Assembly: GCF_004217495.1 (NCBI RefSeq)
Contig: NZ_SHLC01000001.1
Coordinates: 3,348,001-3,412,000, forward strand
Length of the DNA: 64,000 bases
Source of the DNA: Microterricola gilva
GTDB lineage: Bacteria; Actinomycetota; Actinomycetes; Actinomycetales; Microbacteriaceae
Direction of reading: 5' to 3'
A program made the position numbers and the translations under genes. This document shows positions 6,926 through 15,681 of this stretch, in pieces. The notes under the pieces were generated by a model. The model saw nothing but the letters and a program-made list of their open reading frames with translations. It had not been told where the DNA came from and ran no database searches. How positions within the stretch are numbered: position 1 is the stretch's first letter; every line of letters begins with the position of its first letter.

Positions 6926-7879
6926 ATGAGCTCAGCGGCATCCGTCACCCCCGAGTCCCAGCCACCACTCGTCGTCAGCCTGCCCGGCAACGCCCTGCGG
7001 GCAGCGCTCGGGCCGGTGCCGGACGGCGTCGAGCTGATTGACTGGGACATGAAGGGCCCGGCGCCGCTCCCCCACATCGACATCGTCGTGCAGCCGTACA
7101 TGGGCGCGACGCCCCTGCTCGCGAACCTCGCGGGCACGAGCACACGGCTCGTGCAGAGCCAGTCGATCGGCTACGACGGGGTGGCCGATGTGCTGCCCGG
7201 CGGGCACGTCTTCGCGAATGCGGCGTCCGTGCACGAGACATCGACAGCCGAGCTCACGCTCGCCCTCATCCTGGCCTCGCAGCGCGGGATCCCCGACTTC
7301 GTCCGCGCCGCCGGCGAGGGTCGCTGGGCGCCGGCCCGGCACGCCAGCCTCGCCGACCGCACCGTGCTCATCATCGGCTACGGCGGCGTCGGCCAGGCGA
7401 TCGAGGCCAGGCTCCTCCCGTTCGAGGTGAACGTCGTGCGCGTCGCATCCAGCGCCCGCCAGGGCGAGACCGGCCCGATCCACGGCATCGCTGAACTGCC
7501 GGAGCTGCTTCCGCAGGCCGACATCGTCGTGGTCGGCGTCCCGCTCAGCGAGAGCACCCACCACCTCGTCGACGACGCCTTCCTGGCGGCGATGCCGGAC
7601 GGCGCGCTGCTGGTGAACATCGCGCGCGGTCCGGTCGCCGACACGGCCGCGCTGCTCGCGCACGCCGGCAGGGGCCGGCTGCGGCTGGCCCTCGACGTGA
7701 CGGACCCGGAGCCGCTGCCGGCCGGGCATCCGCTGTTCACGCTGCCGAACGTGCTGATCTCGCCCCACGTCGGCGGGGCGTCGACGGCGATGATGCCGCG
7801 CATGGCTCGCCTCTTGGCCGATCAGATCGAGCGGATGCTGCAGGGCGACGCCCCACGCAACGTGGTCGTCCGCAGCTAG
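6926..7879 (+). CDS. D-isomer-specific 2-hydroxyacid dehydrogenase
   Basis: NAD(P)H-linked reduction of a 2-oxoacid, or the reverse reaction. The Rossmann motif GYGGVG is at 151-156, catalytic Arg234 in NIARGP, Glu262 in TDPEPLP and His281 in SPHVGG. These four features are complete for the family. The length of 317 aa is normal. A likely leaderless promoter precedes the ATG: TACGCT at 6914-6919, then CGAAGC. It is not in an operon; the lacI-type rhamnose regulator converges on it 21 bp downstream. The substrate (glyoxylate, hydroxypyruvate, phosphonate or other) cannot be set from the sequence. Confidence 0.85.
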   Translation: MSSAASVTPESQPPLVVSLPGNALRAALGPVPDGVELIDWDMKGPAPLPHIDIVVQPYMGATPLLANLAGTSTRLVQSQSIGYDGVADVLPGGHVFANAASVHETSTAELTLALILASQRGIPDFVRAAGEGRWAPARHASLADRTVLIIGYGGVGQAIEARLLPFEVNVVRVASSARQGETGPIHGIAELPELLPQADIVVVGVPLSESTHHLVDDAFLAAMPDGALLVNIARGPVADTAALLAHAGRGRLRLALDVTDPEPLPAGHPLFTLPNVLISPHVGGASTAMMPRMARLLADQIERMLQGDAPRNVVVRS

Positions 7880-7900
7880 CTCAGCCCCGCTCGCCGGGCG

Positions 7901-8908
7901 CTAGCCGACGGTGGAGGCGCGCACGACGAGCTCCGGCTGGAACACGATCTGTTCGCGCACGAAATCCGCCCCGCCGGCCGCCTCACGCAGCAAGAGGTCG
8001 ACGGCTGTTGACCCGATGAGCGTGCTCGGCTGCCGGATCGAGCTGAGCGGAACGACGGTGGCTGCGGCGAAATCGATGTCGTCGTAGCCGATCAGCGCCA
8101 CGTCCTGCGGCACGCGCACCTCACCGAGCATTGTCAGCGCCTGCAGGATGCCGACCGCGAGCAGGTCGTTGACCGCGAAGACTGCCTCGGGCCTGGCGAA
8201 TGCTGCGCGGTCGCGCAGCGCCTCGCCGACGGAGCGCCCGTGCAGCACGGTGAGGCCCTCGGAGTCGATCACCTCGAGGCTCGCTCCGTACACCTCGTCC
8301 ACGGCATTCTGCGCACCGCGCAGGCGGTCGGCGACCTGACGGATGCCGAGGTGCCCGCCAACGAAGGCGATGCGACGACGGCCGAGGTCGAGCAGGTGGC
8401 GCACGGCCAGATAGCCGCCGGCGACGTCATCGACGGACACGGAGGAGAACTCCCGTTCGCCGTCCTGGCGGTCGACGAGAACCGTCGGAGTGCCGCGATC
8501 GCGCAGCGCACGCAGGCGGCTCAGGTCTTCGCTCAGCGGCGAGATGAGCACGCCGTGCACGCGCTGCTCCTGGAAGAGGTCGATGTATGCCGCCTCGCGC
8601 TCCGGCTTCTCGTCGCTGTTGCCGAGCAACACAGAGAGCGAGCCATCCGCCGCGCGGTCTTCTGCGCCGCGCGCGACATCCGTGAAGAAGGGGTTGCGGA
8701 CGTCGAGCACGATCAGGCCGATGCTGTGGCTCTGGCCGGCGCGCAGCTGCCTGGCTGCCTCATTGCGCACGAAGCCGAGCGACTCGATCGCCTCTTGCAC
8801 ACGGGCGACGGTGTCCGGCGCCACCTTGTCGGGGCGGTTCATCACATTGGACACGGTGCCGACTGAGACGCCTGCGAGCGCAGCGACATCCCTCACACTC
8901 ACGGACAC
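7901..8908 (-). CDS. LacI-family regulator of the rhamnose operon
   Basis: Repressor of the adjacent L-rhamnose genes, by position. The DNA-binding part reads VRDVAALAGVSVGTVSNVMN, followed by a hinge with EAARQLRAGQS and a sugar-binding-protein fold ending with DVALIGYDDIDFAAATVVPL. I place the start at the GTG with AGGGGGAGAGGGAA just upstream, giving 335 aa. A longer reading frame exists but its extra 45 residues look non-coding. The gene is divergent from the ABC operon. Two matching operator-like sites (9055-9068 and 14319-14332) carry the shared AAACGATTCA. It is a LacI-type regulator, unlike the AraC-type RhaR/RhaS of enterics. Confidence 0.85.
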   Translation of the reverse strand: MSVSVRDVAALAGVSVGTVSNVMNRPDKVAPDTVARVQEAIESLGFVRNEAARQLRAGQSHSIGLIVLDVRNPFFTDVARGAEDRAADGSLSVLLGNSDEKPEREAAYIDLFQEQRVHGVLISPLSEDLSRLRALRDRGTPTVLVDRQDGEREFSSVSVDDVAGGYLAVRHLLDLGRRRIAFVGGHLGIRQVADRLRGAQNAVDEVYGASLEVIDSEGLTVLHGRSVGEALRDRAAFARPEAVFAVNDLLAVGILQALTMLGEVRVPQDVALIGYDDIDFAAATVVPLSSIRQPSTLIGSTAVDLLLREAAGGADFVREQIVFQPELVVRASTVG

Positions 8909-9008
8909 GGCTTCCCTCTCCCCCTGGGCACCCGCCCAGCCAACGCCACCGGACGACGGCAGCTCTGAGACTACGCAATAAAACGTATCAATTCGACCCC
9001 GTTTCGAT

Positions 9009-9037
9009 TTGACAGTGCCCGATCCTGGGCATAGATT
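9009..9037 (+). promoter_or_regulatory. Promoter of the rhamnose operon
   Basis: A near-consensus sigma-70-type promoter: TTGACA (9009-9014), a 17-bp spacer, TAGATT (9032-9037). The start point would fall near 9044, giving a leader of about 55 nt with GGAGG at 9083-9087 before the ATG. Confidence 0.75.
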
Positions 9038-9054
9038 GCTCACGTTCGAAAAGA

Positions 9055-9068
9055 TTAAAACGATTCAA
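9055..9068. promoter_or_regulatory. Putative LacI operator, rhamnose operon
   Basis: TTAAAACGATTCAA, an imperfect palindrome around CG, placed about 10 bp after the predicted start point. It shares AAACGATTCA with a second site upstream of the isomerase gene, which fits roadblock or promoter-blocking repression. Confidence 0.6.
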
Positions 9069-9099
9069 TAGCTCCTCACTGTGGAGGTTAGGTCCGTCA

Positions 9100-10623
9100 A
9101 TGTCGATAACTCCCAGCACCGTCGGGCCAGCCGCGCTCGAGCTTCGAAACGTTGCAAAGTCCTTCGGCGCCGTCGTTGCTCTGAAGTCAGCCAGCCTGAC
9201 CGTGCAGATGAATTCGATCCACGCGCTCGTCGGCGAGAACGGCGCGGGCAAATCGACACTCGTCAAGATCGTCGCCGGCCTCTACCAGCGAGACAGCGGC
9301 GACTTCCTGCTCCGCGGCGAAGAGGTGGACTTCTCGTCCACCGCCGAATCGAAGGCGGCCGGCATCGCCGTCATCTACCAGGAGCCGACGCTGTTCCCCG
9401 ATCTCTCGGTCACCGAGAACATCTTCATGGGGCGCCAGCCGACCAACCGCTTCGGCAAGATCGACCGCAAGCGGATGCGCAGAGAGGTTCAGGGGCTCTT
9501 CGCCCGCCTCGACGTGCGCATCAACCCCGATCGTCCGGCAGAGGGATTGTCGATCGCCGATCAGCAGATCATCGAGATCGCCAAGGCCATCTCGCTTGAC
9601 GCCCGCGTGCTCATCATGGACGAGCCGACGGCCGCGCTCAGCGGTGTCGAGGTCGAACGCCTCTTCGCAGTGGCCAGGAGCCTCCGCGACGAAGGCCGCG
9701 CGCTCGTCTTCATCTCCCACCGCTTCGACGAGGTCTTCGCGCTCTGCGACACGATCACCGTCATGCGCGACGGCGAGTACATCTCCACCGACAGCATCGA
9801 GTCGACCACCGTTCCCGAGATCGTGCGCCGCATGGTCGGCCGCGATGTCGCCGATCTCTTCCCGAAGCAGCCAGCAGAGATCGGCGAGCCGGTACTCGAG
9901 GTCGTCGGCCTGAACTCCGCCGGCATCTTCCACGACGTCAACTTCACCGTGCGCGCAGGAGAAATCGTCGGCCTCGCCGGCCTCGTCGGCGCCGGGCGCA
10001 GCGAGATCGCACGCGCCATCTTCGGCGTCGACAACTACGACGCCGGCACCGTGCGCATCGCAGGCACGACCGTTCCCCGGCGCAATCCGGCTGCGGCCAT
10101 GAGCCTCGGCCTCGCCCTGGTGCCTGAGGACCGCCGCAAGCAGGGCCTCGTGATCGACGCCACCGTCAGTCGCAGCACGACCATGGCCATCCAGAAGCAG
10201 CTGACGAAGTTCGGGCTGCTCACTTCCCGCGCCGAGAACGCCGCCGCCCGCATCTGGGCCAGCCGTCTCGAGGTCAAGACCAACGCGCTCGACACCGTGG
10301 TCGGCACCCTGAGCGGCGGCAACCAGCAGAAGGTCGTGCTGGCGAAGTGGCTCGCCACGAACCCCCGCGTCCTGATCATCGACGAGCCGACGCGCGGCAT
10401 CGACGTCGGAACCAAGTCCGAGGTCCACCGCTTGCTCTCGGAGCTCGCCGGGAAGGGTCTCGCCATCTTGATGATCTCCTCAGAGCTTCCAGAGGTGCTC
10501 GGCATGGCCGACCGCGTGCTCGTCATGCGCGAGGGCCGCCTCACCGCCGAGCTGAGCAGGGCAGAAGCCACCTCAGAAACTGTTATGTACGCCGCGACGC
10601 ACGCATCGGAGCACCACTCGTGA
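9100..10623 (+). CDS. rhaT: Sugar ABC transporter ATPase (probable L-rhamnose importer)
   Basis: Double-ATPase subunit of a CUT2-type (ribose-like) importer, 507 aa. The first Walker A is GENGAGKST (45-53), and the first signature is degenerate (LSIADQQ), as is usual in this class. The second half has the strong signature LSGGNQQKV and Walker B LIIDEPT. It opens the operon after the TTGACA/TAGATT promoter. Its TGA overlaps a GTG of the next permease gene. The rhamnose assignment rests on the downstream mutarotase, isomerase, aldolase and kinase. The symbol follows the rhizobial rhaSTPQ usage, not the E. coli RhaT symporter. Confidence 0.85.
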   Translation: MSITPSTVGPAALELRNVAKSFGAVVALKSASLTVQMNSIHALVGENGAGKSTLVKIVAGLYQRDSGDFLLRGEEVDFSSTAESKAAGIAVIYQEPTLFPDLSVTENIFMGRQPTNRFGKIDRKRMRREVQGLFARLDVRINPDRPAEGLSIADQQIIEIAKAISLDARVLIMDEPTAALSGVEVERLFAVARSLRDEGRALVFISHRFDEVFALCDTITVMRDGEYISTDSIESTTVPEIVRRMVGRDVADLFPKQPAEIGEPVLEVVGLNSAGIFHDVNFTVRAGEIVGLAGLVGAGRSEIARAIFGVDNYDAGTVRIAGTTVPRRNPAAAMSLGLALVPEDRRKQGLVIDATVSRSTTMAIQKQLTKFGLLTSRAENAAARIWASRLEVKTNALDTVVGTLSGGNQQKVVLAKWLATNPRVLIIDEPTRGIDVGTKSEVHRLLSELAGKGLAILMISSELPEVLGMADRVLVMREGRLTAELSRAEATSETVMYAATHASEHHS

Positions 10624-11675
10624 CCATGACGCTGACCCCACCCTCAGCCCAGACGCCCGCCCCCAGCCGCAGTGGATTCACGCTCGGCCTGTACTCCTTC
10701 CTGCGCGCACGAGAGACGAGCATCCTGCTCGCGCTGATCCTCGTCATCCTCGTCACGACGATCAAGAACCCCAACTTCCTGTTCAGCCCCGACGGGTGGC
10801 GCGATCTGCTGCTGACGCCGGCGATCCTGATCTTGGTGGCCATCGGCCAGGCGATCGTGATCATCACCCGCAGCGTCGACCTCTCGGTCGGCTCGGTCCT
10901 CGGCCTCACCGCATACCTGACCGGCCGTCTCTTCATCGACATCCCCGGCATCCCGATCATCGCCGTGTTCGTCGCCGGCATCGTGCTCGGCGGGCTGCTC
11001 GGACTCATCAATGGCGCACTGGTGGCCTTTGCGAAGGTGCCGGCGCTGGTGATCACGCTCGGAACGCTCTACGCCTACCGCGGCATCAATGTGCTCTGGG
11101 CCGGCAGTGACCGGATCAACGCATCGGACATGCCCAAGGACTTCCTCGCCCTGGGCACCAGCTCGCTGCTCTCGATCCCGGTGCTGACCATCATCGCCGT
11201 GATCGTGCTCGTCGCGGCCGGCTGGTACATGCGAAACACCCGCGGTGGACGCGAGTTCTACGCGATCGGTTCCGAGCCGGCCGCGGCCGAACTGTACGGC
11301 CTGCGTGTCACCAAGCGCATCCTCATCGCCTTCGTCGCCTGTGGCGCTCTGGCCGGCCTGGCCGGCGTGCTCTACGCAGCCCGCTACGGCACCGTCAACT
11401 CGCAGGCAGGCAGTGGCTTCGAGCTGGATGCCGTCGGCGCGGCGGTGATCGGCGGCGTGGCGATCTTCGGCGGCAGCGGCACGGTCTGGGGCGCCGCCCT
11501 GGGTGCTGCACTCCTGCTCACGATCAACCGCGCGCTCCCGATCCTCGGCGTTCCCGATTTCTGGCAGCGTGCCGTCGTCGGCGTGCTCATCATCGGCGCC
11601 ATCGTTCTCGACCGGGTGCTCTCGCTCCGTCAGACCCGCAAGCTCCTGGAAGAGAGGGACGACTCGAATGTCTAG
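10620..11675 (+). CDS. rhaP: Sugar ABC transporter permease (first)
   Basis: BPD_transp_2-family membrane subunit of a ribose-type importer, 351 aa, with about eight to ten hydrophobic segments. The typical cytoplasmic features are present: GLTAYLTG and LINGALVAFAKVPALVITLG in the first half, and FYAIGSEPAAAELYGL followed by GGVAIFGGSGTVWGA in the second. The GTG start overlaps the ATPase stop (GTGA) with GGAG 9 nt upstream. An ATG two codons later is the alternative. The next permease starts inside its last codons. It pairs with the second permease to form a heterodimeric channel. Confidence 0.85.
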   Translation: MTMTLTPPSAQTPAPSRSGFTLGLYSFLRARETSILLALILVILVTTIKNPNFLFSPDGWRDLLLTPAILILVAIGQAIVIITRSVDLSVGSVLGLTAYLTGRLFIDIPGIPIIAVFVAGIVLGGLLGLINGALVAFAKVPALVITLGTLYAYRGINVLWAGSDRINASDMPKDFLALGTSSLLSIPVLTIIAVIVLVAAGWYMRNTRGGREFYAIGSEPAAAELYGLRVTKRILIAFVACGALAGLAGVLYAARYGTVNSQAGSGFELDAVGAAVIGGVAIFGGSGTVWGAALGAALLLTINRALPILGVPDFWQRAVVGVLIIGAIVLDRVLSLRQTRKLLEERDDSNV

Positions 11676-12735
11676 CACCGCAACCATTCCGGCCCAGACG
11701 ACCGCTCCCCGCGTCTACCGCGACTACGGCCGGCCCGCGTGGCGCCGCATCCTCTTCACCCGCGAAAGCGCCGTCATCGGACTGCTGATCCTGGTGATCA
11801 TCGGAGCCACGTTCGGTGTGCGCAACTTCGGCAGCCCGATCACGATGACCTACCTGTTGCTCGATGTCGCGCCGATCCTGCTCATCGCGCTGCCGATGAC
11901 GCTGGTCATCATCACGGGCGAGATCGACCTCTCGGTTGCGAGCATGGTCGGGCTGAGCAGCGTGCTCGTCGGCATCCTGCACCAGGGCGGTCTGCCCATC
12001 CCCGCCGCAGCGGCCGTTGCGATCATCGCCGGCGCGGTTGGCGGGGCACTGAACGGCTTCCTCGTGACCGCCGTCGGTCTGCCATCGCTGGCCGTGACGA
12101 TCGGAACGCTCGCGCTGTACCGCGGACTCGCCGTCGGCCTGCTCGGCACAACGGCCGTCACCGATTTCGACGAGTTCTGGACGAGCCTCGCCAAGTCGAA
12201 GATCGGCGAGACCGGCATCCCGTCGATCATGATCCCGTTCGTGCTTCTCGCGATCGTCTTCGCCGTTCTGCTGCACTTCACACCGTTCGGCCGGGGCATC
12301 TTCGCGATCGGCCTGAGCCCGGATGCCGCGACGTTCTCCGGCGTCAACGTCAACCGCACGAAGATGATCCTCTTCATCCTGACCGGCACGCTCTCGGCCT
12401 TCGCCGGCATCTACTACACGCTGCGATTCGGCAGCGCCCGCGGCGACAACGCGACGGGGCTCGAGCTCCAGGTCATCGCCGCGGTGCTCCTCGGCGGGGT
12501 GTCGATCTTCGGCGGCCGCGGTGCGCTGCACGGAGTCATCGCCGGCGTTCTCCTGATCGGCGTGCTCGCCAGCGCGCTGCGCCTGGCCAACGTCACGTCC
12601 GACGTCATCAACATCATCACCGGGGTGCTGCTCGTGCTCTCGGTGGTGTCAGCAAGCTTCCTGGCCTGGCTTCAGAAGAAGAGGCAGGGCCCGGGAAGGC
12701 TCAAACGAGGTCGGACCCCCGCAGCCAAGGCCTAA
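11668..12735 (+). CDS. rhaQ: Sugar ABC transporter permease (second)
   Basis: Partner permease, 355 aa, from the same BPD_transp_2 family. It overlaps the first permease by eight bases (the ATG lies before that gene's TAG), so translation is coupled. Family features include MTLVIITGEIDLSVASMVGL, ALNGFLVTAVGLPSLAVTIG, IFAIGLSPDAATFSGV and GGVSIFGGRGALHG. The C-terminus is basic (KKRQGPGRLKRGR), as expected for a cytoplasmic end. The binding-protein gene follows after 61 bp. Confidence 0.85.
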   Translation: MSSTATIPAQTTAPRVYRDYGRPAWRRILFTRESAVIGLLILVIIGATFGVRNFGSPITMTYLLLDVAPILLIALPMTLVIITGEIDLSVASMVGLSSVLVGILHQGGLPIPAAAAVAIIAGAVGGALNGFLVTAVGLPSLAVTIGTLALYRGLAVGLLGTTAVTDFDEFWTSLAKSKIGETGIPSIMIPFVLLAIVFAVLLHFTPFGRGIFAIGLSPDAATFSGVNVNRTKMILFILTGTLSAFAGIYYTLRFGSARGDNATGLELQVIAAVLLGGVSIFGGRGALHGVIAGVLLIGVLASALRLANVTSDVINIITGVLLVLSVVSASFLAWLQKKRQGPGRLKRGRTPAAKA

Positions 12736-12796
12736 GTCCACCTTGTCGTCGATGCAATCACACATCGGCTTCACCCCATAGATAGGAAGAACAACG

Positions 12797-13849
12797 ATGT
12801 TGATCCACAACCGTTTCTCGGGCAAGACCCGTGTCGGCGCCATCGCAGCACTCGCCGTGAGCGTTGCGCTTCTGGCCTCCGGCTGCTCGGCCAACACTGA
12901 CGGCGGCACGACCGCTGGCGGCGATGCCGGCAGCGCGAACCTGGCGGTCACCTTCCTGCCGAAGAATCTCGGCAACCCGTACTTCGACACCTCAGACAAG
13001 GGTGGCGAAACCGCCGTCAATGAGTTCGGCGGTACATTCGCGCAGGTCGGGCCGGCAGAGGCCAGCCCCGATGCCCAGGTCAGCTACATCAACACACTTA
13101 CCCAGCAGGGTGTCGGCGCGATCGTGGTTTCGGCCAACGACCCGAAGGCCATCGGCGACGCACTGAACGAGGCTCGTGACGCCGGCATCAAGGTCGTCAC
13201 CTACGACTCCGACACCGAGGCACAGTTCCGCGATGTCTTCATCAACCAGGCCGACTCCGCCGGCATTGCCAAGGTGCAGGTCGACATGATCGCAGAGCAG
13301 ATCGGTGACGCCGGCGAGATCGCCATCCTCTCCGCCAGCGCCAACGCGACGAACCAGAACGCCTGGATCGAGCTCATGAAGGCCGATCTGGCCGAGAACC
13401 ACCCGGACATCACGCTCGTCGAGACCGTCTACGGCGATGACGATGACCAGACCTCGTTCGACAAGACCGCGGCCCTGCTGCAGACCCACCCGAACCTCAA
13501 GGGCATCGTCTCTCCCACCACCGTCGGAATCGCTGCAGCCGCTCGCTACCTGCAGACCTCTGACTTCAAGGGCAAGGTTGCTCTCACCGGTCTCGGAACG
13601 CCGAACCAGCTGCGCGACTACATCGACGACGGCACGATGACGGCGTTCGCCCTGTGGAACCCGGCCGACCTCGGCTACCTGGCCGCGTTCGCGGCGAAGG
13701 CGCTCATCGTCGGTGACATCACCGGTGCAGAGGGTGACACCTTCGAGGCCGGCAAGCTCGGTTCGTACACGGTTGGCGCCGACAGTGTCGTGCTGCTCGG
13801 CGACCCCTACGTGTTCAACAAGGACAACATCGCGGACTTCGACTTCTAA
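12797..13849 (+). CDS. rhaS: Rhamnose-binding lipoprotein of the ABC importer
   Basis: Extracytoplasmic sugar-binding lipoprotein, 350 aa. The signal peptide ends in the lipobox LASGC with Cys30 as the lipidated residue. A Gly/Ala/Thr-rich linker follows, then a periplasmic-binding fold of the RbsB/LsrB type: LAVTFLPKNLGNPYFDTSDK at the start, YINTLTQQGVGAIVVSANDP, then VVTYDSDTEAQFRDVFINQA. AGGAAG lies 7 nt before the ATG. In rhizobia RhaS is the matching component. Rhamnose specificity is inferred from the operon. Confidence 0.85.
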   Translation: MLIHNRFSGKTRVGAIAALAVSVALLASGCSANTDGGTTAGGDAGSANLAVTFLPKNLGNPYFDTSDKGGETAVNEFGGTFAQVGPAEASPDAQVSYINTLTQQGVGAIVVSANDPKAIGDALNEARDAGIKVVTYDSDTEAQFRDVFINQADSAGIAKVQVDMIAEQIGDAGEIAILSASANATNQNAWIELMKADLAENHPDITLVETVYGDDDDQTSFDKTAALLQTHPNLKGIVSPTTVGIAAAARYLQTSDFKGKVALTGLGTPNQLRDYIDDGTMTAFALWNPADLGYLAAFAAKALIVGDITGAEGDTFEAGKLGSYTVGADSVVLLGDPYVFNKDNIADFDF

Positions 13850-13953
13850 GTCCCGCTGTGATCACCGTCCGGCCGGCGAGGTGGGTCGCCGGCCGGACTC
13901 TCGGTCCTCCACCCACCGAAGCCTCCATGAACACCACTCAAAGGACTAGCCAC

Positions 13954-14322
13954 ATGCAGCGTGTCTGCTTCCAGCTGCAGGTCAAGCATGACCGCATCGA
14001 TGCCTACACGGAGCGCCACGCGGCCGTGTGGCCCGAGATGCTCGAGGCACTCGAGCGCTGCGGCTGGCACAACTACTCGATCTTCCTGCGCCCAGACGGG
14101 CTGCTGATCGGCTACTTCGAAACCCCCTCCCTGACCGACGCCCTCGCCGGCATGGCCGACACCGCGGTCAATGCGCGCTGGCAGGCGTCGATGGCCGAGT
14201 ACTTCGAAGACCTCGACGGTGCGGCACCCGACGAGGGCTTCCTCGTTCTCGATGAGGTCTTCAACCTGGAGGAGCAGCTGACCGCGACTCGCGCCGGCCT
14301 TGACTCTTCCCCCACAAATTGA
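13954..14322 (+). CDS. rhaM: L-rhamnose mutarotase
   Basis: Interconverts alpha- and beta-L-rhamnopyranose so that the isomerase receives its preferred anomer. The protein (122 aa) has the family pattern: MQRVCFQLQVKHD, then YTERHAAVWPEMLEALERCG with the catalytic-region His, W/HNYSIFLRPDGLLIGYFE, and ARWQASMAEYF near the end. I chose the ATG with AAGGAC 8 nt upstream. An in-frame ATG nine codons earlier is possible. The stop codon TGA lies inside a putative LacI operator. It sits between the importer and the isomerase genes. Confidence 0.9.
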   Translation: MQRVCFQLQVKHDRIDAYTERHAAVWPEMLEALERCGWHNYSIFLRPDGLLIGYFETPSLTDALAGMADTAVNARWQASMAEYFEDLDGAAPDEGFLVLDEVFNLEEQLTATRAGLDSSPTN

Positions 14323-14332
14323 AACGATTCAT
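14319..14332. promoter_or_regulatory. Second putative LacI operator in the rhamnose locus
   Basis: TTGAAACGATTCAT, close to a TGAAWCGWTTCA palindrome, matches the AAACGATTCA core of the site at 9055-9068. It overlaps the rhaM stop codon and precedes rhaI by about 105 bp, so rhaI may have its own regulated promoter. Confidence 0.6.
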
Positions 14333-14436
14333 AGATTCACTCGCCGAGTTGTTTCAGATTCGTTCCCCCCAAACTTTCACCCGCAGCACACACACTCGTC
14401 GGCATCGTCGACACGTCTAGAGAAGTGACAAGGCCC

Positions 14437-15621
14437 ATGACCACCACCTTCGATTCCATCGCCGGCCAGCTCGACGGCCAGGCCATTGAGCTCCCATCGT
14501 GGGCGTTCGGCAACTCAGGCACCCGTTTCAAGGTCTTCTCGACCCCCGGTACGCCGCGCACCATCCAGGAGAAGCTGACGGATGCCGCGCAGGTGCACAG
14601 GCTGACCGGCCTCGCACCGAAGGTGGCCTTGCACATCCCGTGGGACAAGGTCGACGACTACAGCGCCCTGCGTGAGTTCGCGGCCGGTGTCGGCGTCGAG
14701 CTCGGCACAGTCAACTCCAACACCTTCCAGGACGACGACTACAAGTTCGGCAGCCTCACCCACACGGATGCAGTCGTGCGCCAGAAGGCCATCGACCACC
14801 ACTTCGAGTGCATCGATGTGATGAACGCCACCGGCTCGAGCGATCTGAAGATCTGGCTCGCCGACGGCACCAACTACCCGGGCCAGGGAGACATCCGCGG
14901 CCGCCAGGACCGGCTCGCCGAGTCGCTGCAGGCCATCTATGACCGGCTCGGCGACGAGCAGCGCCTTGTGCTCGAGTACAAGTTCTTCGAGCCGGCGTTC
15001 TATCACACCGATGTTCCCGACTGGGGCACCAGCTACGCCCACGTCACCGCGCTCGGCGAGAAGGCCTTCGTCTGCCTCGACACCGGCCACCACGCCCCTG
15101 GCACCAACATCGAGTTCATCGTCGCCCAGCTGCTGCGCCTCGGCAAGCTCGGCTCATTCGACTTCAACTCGCGCTTCTACGCCGACGACGACCTGATCGT
15201 CGGCGCGGCCGACCCGTTCCAGTTGTTCCGCATCATGTACGAGGTCGTGCGCGGCGGCGGCTACGGCCCCGCGACCGAGAGCGGCACCTCGCCGGTCGCG
15301 TTCATGCTCGACCAGTGCCACAACGTCGAGGACAAGATCCCCGGTCAGATCCGCTCCGTGCTGAACGTGCAGGAGATGACGGCCCGTGCGCTGCTCGTCG
15401 ATCGCATCGCGCTGGATGCCGCGCAGGCCACCGGTGACGTGCTCGGCGCCAACGCCATCCTGATGGACGCCTTCTACACCGATGTGCGCGGCCCGCTCGC
15501 GGCCTGGCGCGAGTCGCGTGGCCTGCCTGCCGACCCGATGGCGGCGTACGCGGCGTCCGGCTACCAGGCCCAGATCGCGGCGGAGCGCGTCGGCGGCACC
15601 CAGTCGAGCTGGGGCGCGTAG
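14437..15621 (+). CDS. rhaI: L-rhamnose isomerase
   Basis: Converts L-rhamnose to L-rhamnulose. It belongs to the TIM-barrel rhamnose isomerase group found in Gram-positive bacteria and pseudomonads. Metal- and substrate-site regions are recognisable: LEYKFFEPAFYHTDVPDWG, CLDTGHHAPGTNIEFIV and DFNSRFYADDDLIVGA. The length is 394 aa from the ATG; a GTG 12 nt upstream is a possible alternative start, and the ribosome-binding signal is not decisive. The 114-bp gap after rhaM holds the second operator. The fused aldolase gene follows after 60 bp. Confidence 0.9.
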   Translation: MTTTFDSIAGQLDGQAIELPSWAFGNSGTRFKVFSTPGTPRTIQEKLTDAAQVHRLTGLAPKVALHIPWDKVDDYSALREFAAGVGVELGTVNSNTFQDDDYKFGSLTHTDAVVRQKAIDHHFECIDVMNATGSSDLKIWLADGTNYPGQGDIRGRQDRLAESLQAIYDRLGDEQRLVLEYKFFEPAFYHTDVPDWGTSYAHVTALGEKAFVCLDTGHHAPGTNIEFIVAQLLRLGKLGSFDFNSRFYADDDLIVGAADPFQLFRIMYEVVRGGGYGPATESGTSPVAFMLDQCHNVEDKIPGQIRSVLNVQEMTARALLVDRIALDAAQATGDVLGANAILMDAFYTDVRGPLAAWRESRGLPADPMAAYAASGYQAQIAAERVGGTQSSWGA

Positions 15622-15681
15622 CCCGCGGCATCGACCAAACACCGCCACATTTCCGCCCTCAGCAACGAAAGCAGCGACACC

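Noticed and set aside
8909-9043. A longer N-terminus for the rhamnose LacI regulator.
   Set aside because: The extra residues match nothing, while the GTG at 8908 has a good ribosome-binding site directly before VRDVAALAG.
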